Of a stretch of 64,000 nt of DNA, positions 1 through 9,885 are shown one piece after another. Origin of the DNA: Rhynchopus sp. YZ270_cl-10 (Eukaryota > Euglenozoa > Diplonemea > Diplonemida > Diplonemidae). Below the pieces are notes generated by a model. The model made no database searches. It saw nothing but the letters and a program-made list of their open reading frames with translations, and was not told the origin of the DNA. Within the stretch, counting starts at the first letter, position 1. Each line of letters begins with the position of its first letter. The position numbers were made by a program, and so were the translations under genes. The DNA lies in assembly GCA_964035575.1 (NCBI GenBank), contig OZ037854.1:310001-374000 (forward strand), written 5' to 3'.

Positions 1-155
1 TTTTCTCTACCGGATGGGCGGGGAAGGGTGTTTCTCTACGAAAAAAACAACAACGGGACACAACTTCCCCCCTCCTCTTTGTTCTGGATTTCGACACAAA
101 TCTGTATTTTACCTTTTTTTTTCCCCCTTCAAAAAAAATATTGTCTGTTTTCTTA

Positions 156-271
156 CTGGGGGGGCGAATACAAGAGGTACCTCTTGTAATAGACTTTGTT
201 CTATTTTTTTTTCCTTCAAGCCTAATACAAGAGGTATAAGAGGGCTTGTATTTCGTCCCCCCCCACCCCAG
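156..271. repeat. Short palindromic TA-flanked element (MITE-like)
   Basis: The left end reads CTGGGGGGGCGAATACAAGA and the right end is its near inverse (TGTATTTCGTCCCC...CCCCAG). The element sits between TA dinucleotides at 154-155 and 272-273, and an internal AATACAAGAGGTA motif is repeated. It has no coding capacity. It shares its CTGGGG end and TA flanks with the 504-bp element at 16045-16548, so both probably belong to one non-autonomous DNA-transposon family. TA flanking suggests the Tc1/mariner group, which is inference. Confidence 0.55.
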
Positions 272-497
272 TAAGATATCTCTTCACTTCGCAACGTCTT
301 TTTTTTATTCTTCATTTTCTTTCCTCACCTCCCTCCCACTTCCAACTCCCCCCTAACATCCCCCATTTCCAGATCTTTCTGGCAGAAGACGGGGAAAATT
401 GTGTTTGAAAAAAAAAAGCAAAAAACTATTTTTCCCTATTACCTCCCCTCCCCCCTTGAGTTTCAACGTATTGCGACATTTTTTTTTTTCCCTGTCG

Positions 498-643
498 CAC
501 ACGGTGGAGTCTGACCAGCTTGAACTGAGTCCAATCCGGACTCACCCCCCGAGTCCGCCTCGGGATCCGGCCAACTAGACTCAGGGGTCCGTCCAAGAGT
601 CCGGCCAAAAGGGTCCGGCCATTTTGGTCAGACTCCACTGTGC
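498..643. repeat. Short element with inverted ends CAC(A/G)GTGGAGTCTGACC
   Basis: The left arm at about 498-516 and the right arm at about 625-643 are inverted copies of CAC(A/G)GTGGAGTCTGACC, one mismatch in 17. The interior repeats GAGTCCGGCC-like pieces several times. There is no open frame of note. It is probably a MITE; no clear target duplication could be settled. Confidence 0.5.
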
Positions 644-2710
644 AGGGAATTAATGCCATGCGTCTGCCGATAAACGGTGAGATGTTTTGCACTTTCAATT
701 CAACCCCTCTTGTTTGATTCCTCAAAATAACCCCCCCCCCCCTCCATCCTCTCTCCACAATGTCCACCACAGCTGGGTTTGCGGTGTCAACCACACACAC
801 TATGGTCAAATGGGCAATGCTCTGAGCAGTCAGACAATTCGTCACGACTGATTTCAAACACACAACAGCCATGATTTGCACCGAACGAAACAAATTGGTT
901 ACCACCTTCAAGTATAGCTGCAGCGGAAGAGAAGTGCGAATGGTGGCCTTCTTCCTGTCTTTGGAGGGGGCTGGGTTGGGTTGGGTTGGATTTGGGGCAA
1001 ACAGTTTGGATATCTGCAATCCATAGTCGAAGGGGGGGGGAACTAGGAGGACAGCAAATGGTATCACTCCATTTGCTTAATATGCCTGACAAGCGACGCA
1101 GATTCCAATATTTTTTTTTGGCACACTGTGGATTTTCCACTCTTCTTCTGTCAAAAAAAAATATAGCGTCTCTTTGCCTCCCCCCTCCGATCGGTTTGAA
1201 ACCCGCTGCACTGTGTGAGCGTGGCCTCGCTCTCTGTATGGGCACCGTGATGTGATTCCTGGTGTATGACTGCATGCACTATGGTTTGTGTAGGACTGCG
1301 GTGGGACGCGCAAGGCTGCCGTCAATGGGGTAGGGGGGTGGGGTGGGTGATACAGTGCGTTGCGAGGCAGATGAGGAGAAGTGTCGTGTGGTTGGGTCGC
1401 CTTCCCTCTCTGTGTCTCTCTTTGTCTGCATCTAGTGCAGGCTTCCGGATGAAACAGAGAGAGGCTACAGTAGGGAGGAAGTGGGGGCGAGAGGAGAAGG
1501 TTGGCGACGATGCTGTAGTAGTGTGTATGTGGTTTGAAATGAGCGTGCTGTTCTTGCTTGTGGGATGGCGTGGTTTGCAGTTCTGTTGTGATGCCTGTGT
1601 GCAGGGATGCAATAGGGGTGGGAAGGGGGAAGGAGATAGGGTTGAGGGTGAGCGGTCTCGGGGAAGGCTGTAAGGCAAGCTGTTGTTTTGGCTTATAACG
1701 ACGTAACCGTTCATTGTGGTTTTCTCAAGACGGAGGGTTTTGTGTGGCTTCTGCACTGCCTGTGGGCTGTATTGGGGTTCCTGTGGGGTAAGGGGAATGG
1801 TTTTGGGGGGGGAGAGGGGGTGAAGAAGGGATTGGTATCATTTGTGAGACTTTTGAGGCGCTTCCAATATAGTGTTGTTGTTGTTGTTGTGGAGACAACA
1901 CAGCTGCCACGACACCATGTTTGCATCGGGGGCATGTACCTGGGCAGGAAGGGACGACGAGGCACACCCATCTGACTGTCTGCAGCACTGAGGTGCATCT
2001 TCCGGCAGACAGTCTGCGTGTTGGCATCGATTCAGGATCGATGGCACGACGATCCACCCGGTCGCGTCTGTGACCGTGGTGGTGGTGTGGTGATGGGCGT
2101 CAAAGTGCTGCTGGGCTGAGTCATTCACGTGACGCAGTCTTCTTTGTTGGTGCAAAGGGGCGGGTGTACAGGTTTCTGTGCAGATGGGTGGAGGGGTATG
2201 TGTGCACACTTGGAGCATCTGCTTGTTTTCCCTTTGCACTCTGGGGTGGGTGGCTCACGGCAGACCTGGGGGGGTGTCCGTGGTCATGGTACAGACAGCC
2301 TGCTTGTCACCGCGTGTTCAACTGTCTCGCTGAGGGCGGGACGGAGGGGGACGGAGGGGGATGGACCGGTGGGGTGTGTGTTTAGAATCAGTTTTTTGGC
2401 TTCCTAAAGGGGGTATTTGTCAAAGGAACTGTGTGTCTTCTCTCTGGGTGGCTAAGCACAGGTCGGCCGCCTCACACGCTGCTGTTGCGCTCACTGGGTA
2501 GGTAGCGGAGATCATGGTACGGGGAAGATTTGATGTTTTTAAGAGGACTGACCCTCTTCCTGCTGATCTGCTGTCGCTTTTTCCGTACGTCCTGAAGACA
2601 AGGAGTGCAGGAGTGCCTGGTGGTCCTCTTCTCTGCGTGGGACTCGTCGTACCACTTAACGTACCCGGCCCCTGCCTTGCCGACCCATGAGGAATCTAGG
2701 CCATACCCTT
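644..2710. other. Long non-coding stretch, no gene recognised
   Basis: Open frames exist on both strands but none has a recognisable domain, biased codon use or splice structure. A module resembling ...GCGTCTGCCGAT..GGTGAG..TTTTGCACTTTCAA at about 650-705 recurs elsewhere in the window (17.6, 25.5, 37.5 and 53.9 kb). From about 1.2 kb the sequence loses the homopolymer runs typical of the rest and becomes GT-rich. Confidence 0.5.
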
Positions 2711-2775
2711 GTCGTGCGTGTCGTGCGTGTCGTGCGTGTCGTGCGTGTCGTGCGTGTCGTGCGTGTCGTGCGTGT
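2711..2775. repeat. 9-bp tandem repeat (GTCGTGCGT), about 7 copies
   Basis: Perfect short tandem array of GTCGTGCGT in otherwise unassigned sequence. Because the period is a multiple of three it creates an open frame (repeating Ala-Arg-His on the minus strand) that should not be taken for a gene. Confidence 0.9.
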
Positions 2776-3436
2776 TTTTGAACACCGACACCCCCGTCAT
2801 TCACTCAAACTACCTCAGTTGAGGCAAGAGGCTGCGTACTGCAAAAGGAAACCGTGTGGGTGATGTGCGAACTGCGCGGTTTGGGCAAACACCATACGGG
2901 TAAGGGGTTGACCAGCCCACGTAATGAGTGATAGCCCGAGCCCCCAGCCCACATGCCGTAAGCCTGATGGGTCGCTGTCCACAACAGGCCTCAGGCTAAT
3001 TGGGGGGGGTGGGGAGGCTAACACGGTTTGGGGTGGGTGGGTCCACAACCCCCCTTTTTTTTTCACTTGTCACTAGCCCTGGTGACTCGTGTTGTTCTGT
3101 GTGTGGGTAGCCGGGTCTTGCGATCTGACTGTCTCTTTTACTCAGCATCAGGGTACGGGTACCTGGTGCTTTTGGTGAGCGGACACGTTATGTGAACACC
3201 CCTATCCTGGCCGCTTAGGGGGCACAACATACCTTTCCCCAGGGTGTGTCAGAGCACTTTGCTGAAAGCGTGGTGTCTGGCCTGACTTCGCCTAGTTAGT
3301 CCCTTTCCCCTACCTCACACACCGAGAGGGAGGAAGGGGTGCTGCGTCCACCAAACAACTGCTGATGGTTTGCGGGTTTGCGTCTGTTTTCCCTCCTGGC
3401 ATGCAGGACTATTCTTGGTTTCTTGGTTTGCATCTG

Positions 3437-3663
3437 TTTTGTCCTCAGGGAGGTAAACGTCCCTGCCCCTCCTGCATGCAAGTTTAACCTGGGTTGGCAG
3501 GGTATAAGAGCTGGACTGGTGGCTGCACCATGCTATGAAGGTGCTTGCACCCGGAATATGAAACAAGAGACCGACAGTTTGTACATGGCTCTGCCACACC
3601 TCGGTTGCGGTGTGTCGCCTGTGAGGATGGTCTAATCCCTCAGACGTCTGTTGGGATGAGACG
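3437..3663 (+). repeat. Dispersed repeat with TATA box and hairpin, copy 1
   Basis: About 225 bp align by eye with 15368-15640. Shared landmarks in the same order are: CTCAGG...GTCCCTGCCC, TGCAAGTTTAACC, GGCAGGGTATAA (TATA-like), ATGCTATGA, a GGTGC-TT-GCACC hairpin, CTCTGCCAC...TTGCGGTGTG and a CCCT(C/A)AGA end. The copies differ at many sites, so this is an old family. A promoter-bearing mobile element or a non-coding RNA gene would both fit. Confidence 0.55.
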
Positions 3664-3990
3664 GCTGTGTTCTTGCTTCCTTCTCATCTGCCCCCTCCCG
3701 TTACTTGGTGCTGTCTTGGTGGCGGGGTTGATTCTGTTGAGACCATTGTGTTTACCATCCCTTGCCGCACTCATGGGATGTATCGTCTGTATTCCTAAAG
3801 TCAGGCACTGTATGCCGCATGCAGGGATTGGCAAACCCAAGGGGGACCTCTCCGGTCCACGAGGAGGATTGCTGTCTACCCTCTTATGATGAGGATGCCT
3901 CCCGATGATGCGTCATAGCAGGGCTGTCTGTGTCAGTTGGCTTTGGGCAGCAGGTGTGCATGTACAGTGCATGTACAGTGCATGTACAGT

Positions 3991-4610
3991 GTACGTCAGT
4001 GTACGTCAGTGTACGTCAGTGTACGTCAGTGTACGTCAGTGTACGTCAGTGTACGTCAGTGTACGTCAGTGTACGTCAGTGTACGTCAGTGTACGTCAGT
4101 GTACGTCAGTGTACGTCAGTGTACGTCAGTGTACGTCAGTGTACGTCAGTGTACGTCAGTGTACGTCAGTGTACGTCAGTGTACGTCAGTGTACGTCAGT
4201 GTACGTCAGTGTACGTCAGTGTACGTCAGTGTACGTCAGTGTACGTCAGTGTACGTCAGTGTACGTCAGTGTACGTCAGTGTACGTCAGTGTACGTCAGT
4301 GTACGTCAGTGTACGTCAGTGTACGTCAGTGTACGTCAGTGTACGTCAGTGTACGTCAGTGTACGTCAGTGTACGTCAGTGTACGTCAGTGTACGTCAGT
4401 GTACGTCAGTGTACGTCAGTGTACGTCAGTGTACGTCAGTGTACGTCAGTGTACGTCAGTGTACGTCAGTGTACGTCAGTGTACGTCAGTGTACGTCAGT
4501 GTACGTCAGTGTACGTCAGTGTACGTCAGTGTACGTCAGTGTACGTCAGTGTACGTCAGTGTACGTCAGTGTACGTCAGTGTACGTCAGTGTACGTCAGT
4601 GTACGTCAGC
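3991..4610. repeat. 10-bp tandem repeat (GTACGTCAGT), 62 copies
   Basis: Sixty-two apparently perfect head-to-tail copies of GTACGTCAGT. Just upstream (3958-3990) are three looser GTACAGTGCAT units, which look like the seed. The unit lacks stops in all plus frames and produces long artificial open frames. Each unit holds ACGTCA, a CRE-like half site, but nothing shows regulatory use. The perfection implies recent expansion, or assembly from limited reads. Confidence 0.95.
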
Positions 4611-5102
4611 ACCTATATTCTAACAATGAGCATGCCTACACGGGTACAAAGGATGTGTCAGGTGTGTGCCGTCGCACCGCTGTTGCATTGCTTCCACACA
4701 GCCGCGAATAGTTACGTGCATCATTCGCTCGCCCTCTTCTTTGGCGCTTTCCTCGCTGTCATCTTTGAAGCTGCGTCTCCACCACGTCCACACCCACATA
4801 CTCATGCATGGGGTATGCCGGTAGAAACCCACCCATGAGTAGTCTGCTCCACACCACAGAGGCTTAGCCACATACACGCCCCAGGTGTATGTGTTTTCCT
4901 TAGGAGCACTACGTACAGACCCCCCATAACCACCTTTCAGGCAACGGCTGGGTATTTTCACTCGATAACACTACCAAACCACACGACTCCATGGACATCT
5001 CCCCAACCTTTTCCCACTCACGAATCCTCCAACACCTACACACACACACACACCACATCGGGGCCATATTCTGCACAAGAATCACCCCTATTAGTTATCA
5101 AA

Positions 5103-5197
<95 letters not shown>

Positions 5198-5231
5198 ACT
5201 TCACACCGTTCCACTCTCAAACACTACCCAC
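4611..5231. repeat. Upstream region of the J-like gene with (AC)n array
   Basis: A (CA)n array spans about 5104-5196. Immediately before it, at about 5057-5098, lies GGGGCC(A)ATATTCTGC.CAAGAAT.ACCCCTATTAGTTA, which recurs at 39957-40005 inside the first intron of the Gln-rich protein gene, again next to CA repeats. So this upstream DNA may be a 5'-UTR intron or simply shared repeat. No exon was identified. Confidence 0.6.
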
Positions 5232-6212
5232 ATGCCTTCAAACACCATCCCACTAGGAGACAAGCAAAACCTTCTCCCCATTCTCTTGACTATGGTCCTC
5301 CGCAACTGCACCCTGACCGCACAGGACGATTTGTACAGCATCCTCGGCTGCAGCAGGTCTGCCTACCAGACAGACATACGGCGTGCCTTCCGTCTCTGGG
5401 GCCTGCGCTACCACCCACGCAAAGGCGGCGACGCAGACACCTTCGCAAAGATCTGCAACGCCTGGGAGATCCTCGGCAACGAAGACACCAAAGACAAATA
5501 CGACCGCTACGGCCTCCAAGGTTTGTCCTGGGACAACGGCGTCTCGTTGTCCAGCCCGGAGGCCACCTTTTCTTCGTTTTACCGCAGATTTGGGGGGCAA
5601 GACGTTGTGCAGTCATTTCTCTCTACCCCATCGGGGAGTTCTTGGAATGGCTGGCAGCCGCAGTTTAACCGTCTTATCGATGCGATGCCGCAGTTGCAGA
5701 AGGGGATGTCCTGTTGTGGGGAATGTCTTCCGGAGGGTCCGGTCACGCCGGGGGCAGGGACTACACAGAAGATGAGTTATGGGGATGTGGACGAGGGTTA
5801 TGGTGGTGGGTACGTGGCGACCCCGGCTCCGTCTTCGTACGGGTCGTTTAGTAGTATGGCTTCGTTGCCTAGGGTTGATAGCATGAAGAATAAGTTCATG
5901 GATGATTTTAGAAGGAAGAGTGGTGAGGAGGCAGGTGGTGGTGGGAGGGGTGGTGGGGGTGGTGGTGGTGGGGGAGGGCTCTGTAGAGAGGCGAGCTTCG
6001 CCAGCAGCAGCAGCAGCGTGCAGTACTACGGCATGCCCTGCAAGGATGAGGCGCTCGAGCGCTACCGTAGTGCGAACAGTTCCATGTCCTCCCTCTCGCG
6101 GAAGTCCTCCCTGCAGGAGCTCCGTGAGCAGCAGCAAGGGGATTCGCAGCTCCGCTCGCAATGGTTGGAGGACTTTCGTGGAAAGCTTGGCTCCCGCGGG
6201 CAGAGTTTTTAA
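5232..6212 (+). CDS. J-like protein (degenerate DnaJ domain, HPR instead of HPD)
   Basis: A 326-aa single-exon protein. Residues about 33-95 form a J domain: DDLYSILG start, helix II with IRRAFRLWGLRYHPRKGG, then a helix III ending in DTKDKYDRYG. The HPD loop that J proteins use to stimulate Hsp70 ATPase reads HPR (residues 61-63), so canonical co-chaperone activity is doubtful. There is no Gly/Phe region, zinc finger or membrane segment; the C-terminal half is Ser/Gly-rich with a poly-Gly tract near residues 237-250 and a basic-acidic tail containing two DDFRRK/EDFRGKLG-like pieces. The start at 5232 opens the frame; Met21 (5292) is an alternative that keeps the whole J domain. It lies 579 bp before the esterase gene on the same strand. 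Function unknown beyond the J-like fold. Confidence 0.8.
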   Translation: MPSNTIPLGDKQNLLPILLTMVLRNCTLTAQDDLYSILGCSRSAYQTDIRRAFRLWGLRYHPRKGGDADTFAKICNAWEILGNEDTKDKYDRYGLQGLSWDNGVSLSSPEATFSSFYRRFGGQDVVQSFLSTPSGSSWNGWQPQFNRLIDAMPQLQKGMSCCGECLPEGPVTPGAGTTQKMSYGDVDEGYGGGYVATPAPSSYGSFSSMASLPRVDSMKNKFMDDFRRKSGEEAGGGGRGGGGGGGGGGLCREASFASSSSSVQYYGMPCKDEALERYRSANSSMSSLSRKSSLQELREQQQGDSQLRSQWLEDFRGKLGSRGQSF

Positions 6213-6791
6213 TTTGGTTTGGGATTGATCTGTGTTATGTGTTAAATTTAAATGCAATGCTGTGTGGGCCTTTTAAAGATAAGTCTATTATGTCTAAGAC
6301 GATGTTGTACCCCATCTTTCGTTCGACAACGAACAATTGGTTTTATCGATAATATTTGAAAACCCGAAGCTTTTCCTTTCCAGGAAGAGGAATCGACAAA
6401 AAGAAAGAAAAAATTCGCATGTATTGCCTCGCCAAAGAAATCCAGCATAAATGGGATCCAGGAAAGAAGAAAGCAAAAAAGACAAAACCAAAACCAAAAC
6501 AAACAAAGGCAACAGCATGCGTACCTTTTTTTCTCTTAGTTACGTCGTCAAAAGCGCAGACAGTGCTTCTGATGGGCTGTGGGAATGGAAGAATATGCTT
6601 TCTGCAATGTGCATTTCTTGGTATTGACGTCCATTCACTCGTATGATGTGTGTGGCGCAGAATAGGCGGCGAAACTAAAACAGAGGAATGCCTGCACTGA
6701 TTCAGTGAACACAGTGGAAGATATCTTGCACCGAACCTTCCTGACACCTCATCACACACGCAGGGCACTCCCCAAAACTCACAAGTGAAAA
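6213..6791. other. Intergenic region, no gene seen
   Basis: AT-rich stretch with A-runs and no repeat module I could match elsewhere. Presumably it holds the 3' end of the J-like gene and the promoter of the esterase gene. Confidence 0.5.
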
Positions 6792-8504
6792 ATGAAAACC
6801 CAGTTTGTGTGCGCGCTGCTTCTTGCAGTGGCTCAGCCTGTGACAGGTGACGTGTGGATGAACGGCTTGTTCCAGAGCCACATGGTGCTGCAGCAGGTCG
6901 ATGCAAAGTTTGGGATCCCTGCACCTTATCTGTACGGAACCGCAAACCTCGGGGATTACGTGACTGTGACCGGGAGCTCTGGGTTCCCTGGTCCGTTCCA
7001 GCTGACGCCTGCATCGACGAACGGGTCGACCACCATCGGGAACTGGTCTGTGGCGATCCCGACGCCTGCAGTGAATGGTCCGTATACAGTCACGGTGTCC
7101 GCGTACAAGGCAAAAGGCGAGCCGCTGCTGAACAGCATTGTGATGGAGGATGTGCACTTTGGTGACGTGTTTGTGTGCAGCGGGCAGTCGAACATGGTGC
7201 TGACTGTGGGGAAGACAGACAACGGTGCAGAGGAGCAGAAGCTGGCAGACTCCTTGCCGAACATCCGCATCTTCGACACTGCACACTCAGAGTTCGACTA
7301 CCCTGTCATGAACATCAGCTCGGGTGGTGCCATTGGCGGTGCCGACGCAGGACCCGTGAACTGGACCGTTGCTGGGAACGCCACAATCGGACGGTTCTCG
7401 TCTGTGTGCTGGACTGCAGGAAGGATGCTGGCACAGTGGCTGGCCGAGGAGCGTGACGCGACCCCCTACATCGGGCTGATCCAGTCGACCATTGGGGGGA
7501 CAAGTGTGCACTTCTGGGCACCTGGGGGTGTTGGTGCGGAGTGCAACAAAACCGGTGGGCTGCCTGCAACAGGGGAGGCGTCGCAGCACGTAGCGGGGTG
7601 GCTGTGGAACGGGATGGTGAACCCGATTGCAAACGGTGGGAAGGGGCTTTCCATCCGTGGTGCTGCCTACTACCAGGGGGAGGCGGACAGCGGGGAGAAC
7701 GACAGGTACACCCGCAGTGCCTACGCGTGCGAGCTGACGGGGCTGATGAACAGTTGGCGTGCCGCTTGGGCGAGGGCAAGCACCCCCTTCCCGTTCATCA
7801 TTGTGCAGCTCCCTGGTGGTGGAGGTGTGTCGACGGGGGAGCAGGGATGGGGAGCGGTGCAGGCTGCACAGGCAGATGCAGTGAGGGATGTGACGAACGC
7901 AGGTCTGGTGATGTGCCCTGACCAGGGGTACGGCGGACTGCACTTCCCGCACAAGATCGAGATCTCGACGCGTCTGTACAACGAGTGGCGGAGCAAGGCG
8001 TACGGCGACAGCACAGCGAAGGTGGACAACCCGTCGCCTGTGTCTGCAAAGCGTGTGTCTGACACAGAGTTCACTCTGAAGCTGGCGAACGCAGACGGGC
8101 TTGTTCTCCGCGAGTCCTACATGTGCAACATGACGCACACAGCCGTGCAGTACGGGAACGGGAGCCAGATCAACGCCACATGCTGTGACCACAACCTTGT
8201 GAACGAGGTGCTCGTGCACCTTGAGGGCTACGCCACAATCGACCGCCAGGGTCACTGGTCGAACCAGTCGTGGGCGGACTACGGCGCTGTCCCCACAGCG
8301 GCCATTGTTGACGCCTCGCGCTCACAGCTGAACGTGACGGCCCTTGTGCCTGGGCCTGGGATGATGTTCGGCAGGGACAAGATTATATCTGTTGTGAACG
8401 CGACTGTGCAGTACATCGACGTTGTTGCCGGCACAGGGTGCCAGGTCGCGAACGGGGATGGTCTGGTCATGGGCCGCTTTGGCGAGATGAACATTACTGT
8501 GTAA
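6792..8504 (+). CDS. SIAE: Sialate O-acetylesterase-like SGNH hydrolase, secreted
   Basis: A 570-aa intronless protein. A signal peptide (MKTQFVCALLLAVAQPVTG) directs it to the secretory route. The SGNH esterase signature is intact: the nucleophile block SGQSNM at residues 130-135, a TIGGTSVHFW block, the YYQGEAD block near 293 and the His block GLHFPHK near 384. The family normally reads (D/Q)IHP here, so HFP is a variant. Many N-glycosylation sequons (NGS, NIS, NWT, NAT, NMT, NVT) fit an exported glycoprotein. Family members remove 9-O-acetyl groups from sialic acids, but related proteins act on acetylated plant or bacterial glycans, so substrate is uncertain. Codon use is strongly biased (GTG, CTG, GCA, CGT), suggesting good expression. 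A 56-bp near copy of residues 48-66 of this gene lies downstream at 9476-9531. Confidence 0.9.
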   Translation: MKTQFVCALLLAVAQPVTGDVWMNGLFQSHMVLQQVDAKFGIPAPYLYGTANLGDYVTVTGSSGFPGPFQLTPASTNGSTTIGNWSVAIPTPAVNGPYTVTVSAYKAKGEPLLNSIVMEDVHFGDVFVCSGQSNMVLTVGKTDNGAEEQKLADSLPNIRIFDTAHSEFDYPVMNISSGGAIGGADAGPVNWTVAGNATIGRFSSVCWTAGRMLAQWLAEERDATPYIGLIQSTIGGTSVHFWAPGGVGAECNKTGGLPATGEASQHVAGWLWNGMVNPIANGGKGLSIRGAAYYQGEADSGENDRYTRSAYACELTGLMNSWRAAWARASTPFPFIIVQLPGGGGVSTGEQGWGAVQAAQADAVRDVTNAGLVMCPDQGYGGLHFPHKIEISTRLYNEWRSKAYGDSTAKVDNPSPVSAKRVSDTEFTLKLANADGLVLRESYMCNMTHTAVQYGNGSQINATCCDHNLVNEVLVHLEGYATIDRQGHWSNQSWADYGAVPTAAIVDASRSQLNVTALVPGPGMMFGRDKIISVVNATVQYIDVVAGTGCQVANGDGLVMGRFGEMNITV

Positions 8505-9885
8505 GTTGCGTGCAGCTAATTCATGTGGTGGTGGCACTTTGCACATACACCCTACACCGCAAGACAACAAAATGCGAATACTTGTTTTCACCTTCCACCC
8601 TGCTGTTGTTTGATAGTCTTTTAGCTTTATTTTTCTCAAAGCACGATATTTGCTCTCGTGGTTCACAGGGGAATGTCTTTTGTGTTGACATTCCGGCCTG
8701 TGAATTACACACCAACGTCGTCGCGCTTTGCTTGCATTCTTTGTCTTTTTATATGTGCAATTGTGTTCTCGTTTGCGTCATTTGTTTCCGTGTTTCCTCT
8801 TGCAGGCAACCTCTCCCACTGTTCTTTTGTTTGACACATCTTTTAATCGTTTTCTGATGTTGTACTTTTTTGGAGAAAGTTGGGATCTAAAAGTTCTTTA
8901 TTACTTCAAGAAGCACTCTGTTAAGAGTAGGATTATATTTTGCGCAACCTAAATGAAGCCCCTTTTGTTTTCGGCTAGCCATCCGACTTCTCTGCAACCG
9001 ATTTAGAAACCATGAGATATGATTTCAATGTTATGCAAATACGTTGTCAAATGACATTTTCAAGAATTTTCATTATCTCTGAAGCTTTTCCGGGTTTCTC
9101 AACTTATCGTAGCGGTTCAGATCTCGAATATAATCTAAGATTATTCCAGAGACGAGATTAAACCACGCACGATTTTCCCATCATTGAGCGCTTCGGTAAA
9201 GCCCAATCAAACAAAAGGTTAAAAGAGTTTGGCGTTACGAAAACAAAATACAGTAGGTGAAGTAATATTGGCGACCAAAAAAAAAGTCGTCAATTCAAAG
9301 AAAACCTCCAAAATCCGTCAATATTTTTTGGTCACCAAGTTTCTTGTCCAACTGTAACTTTTGAATGACTGCTATATTACAGAATTGGAGCCTATCTGAT
9401 TTTGCGCCCTCGATGTTTCCCGATACCACATCACACACACACGTTACCCCCCGAAGACTTCAAAATCCTTATTCGTACGGAACCGCAAACCTCTGGTATT
9501 ACGTGACTGTGACCGGGAGCTCTGTGTTCCCGTAACACACACGCTTACTATAGTGTGTTAACGCCAAAAAAAAAGTACCCTTTGGGAAAGTTCACTGCAG
9601 GTTGATATAATTTACTTCTTTTACTTTTTCTGTGGGCGATTCTCACACCTTTCCCATGGCTATCCCCCCCTTCTCCCCATCCAAATATTAACAAAAATAA
9701 AGCCCCTCGATTCTTTTTTTCTTCCCCTACAACCTCTACAAAATTTCCTTTGAAAAAAACAAAACCTCTTTTGACAGAAACACCACAGCGGGGCACAAAC
9801 CCTTTCCAAAAAAGGCATCCTTAGGAGGGGGTGTCTACACTACACATCCTCATCTCCTCACGGCCTACTCCCAAAAAAAAGAACA
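8505..9885. other. Intergenic region with a dispersed repeat
   Basis: Apart from the esterase-derived fragment at 9476-9531 this holds no coding sequence. From about 8929 to 9085 it matches 60677-60845: AGGATTATATTTTG(C/T)G..AACC, TTTTGTTTTCGGCTAGCCA, CTCTGCAACCGATT.AGAAA.CATGAGA, ATGTTATGCAAA and TGACATTT occur in the same order. Both copies lie just downstream of a gene. No ends of a mobile element were found. Confidence 0.55.
9476..9531 (+). pseudogene. Fragment copied from the esterase gene
   Basis: 56 bp beginning TACGGAACCGCAAACCTC match 6933-6988 inside the sialate esterase coding region at 53 of 56 positions. The flanks do not match. The fragment is 2.5 kb downstream in the same orientation and is too short to encode anything. 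It looks like filler copied during repair, or the last remnant of a tandem duplicate. Confidence 0.8.

Noticed and set aside
3991-4610. CRISPR-like array
   Set aside because: Units are contiguous 10-mers without spacers, in a eukaryotic sequence.
3905-4838. Long plus-strand open frames with VYVSVRQCTS repeats
   Set aside because: They only translate the 10-bp satellite; all three frames are open because the unit has no stop, and no start or splice context supports a gene.
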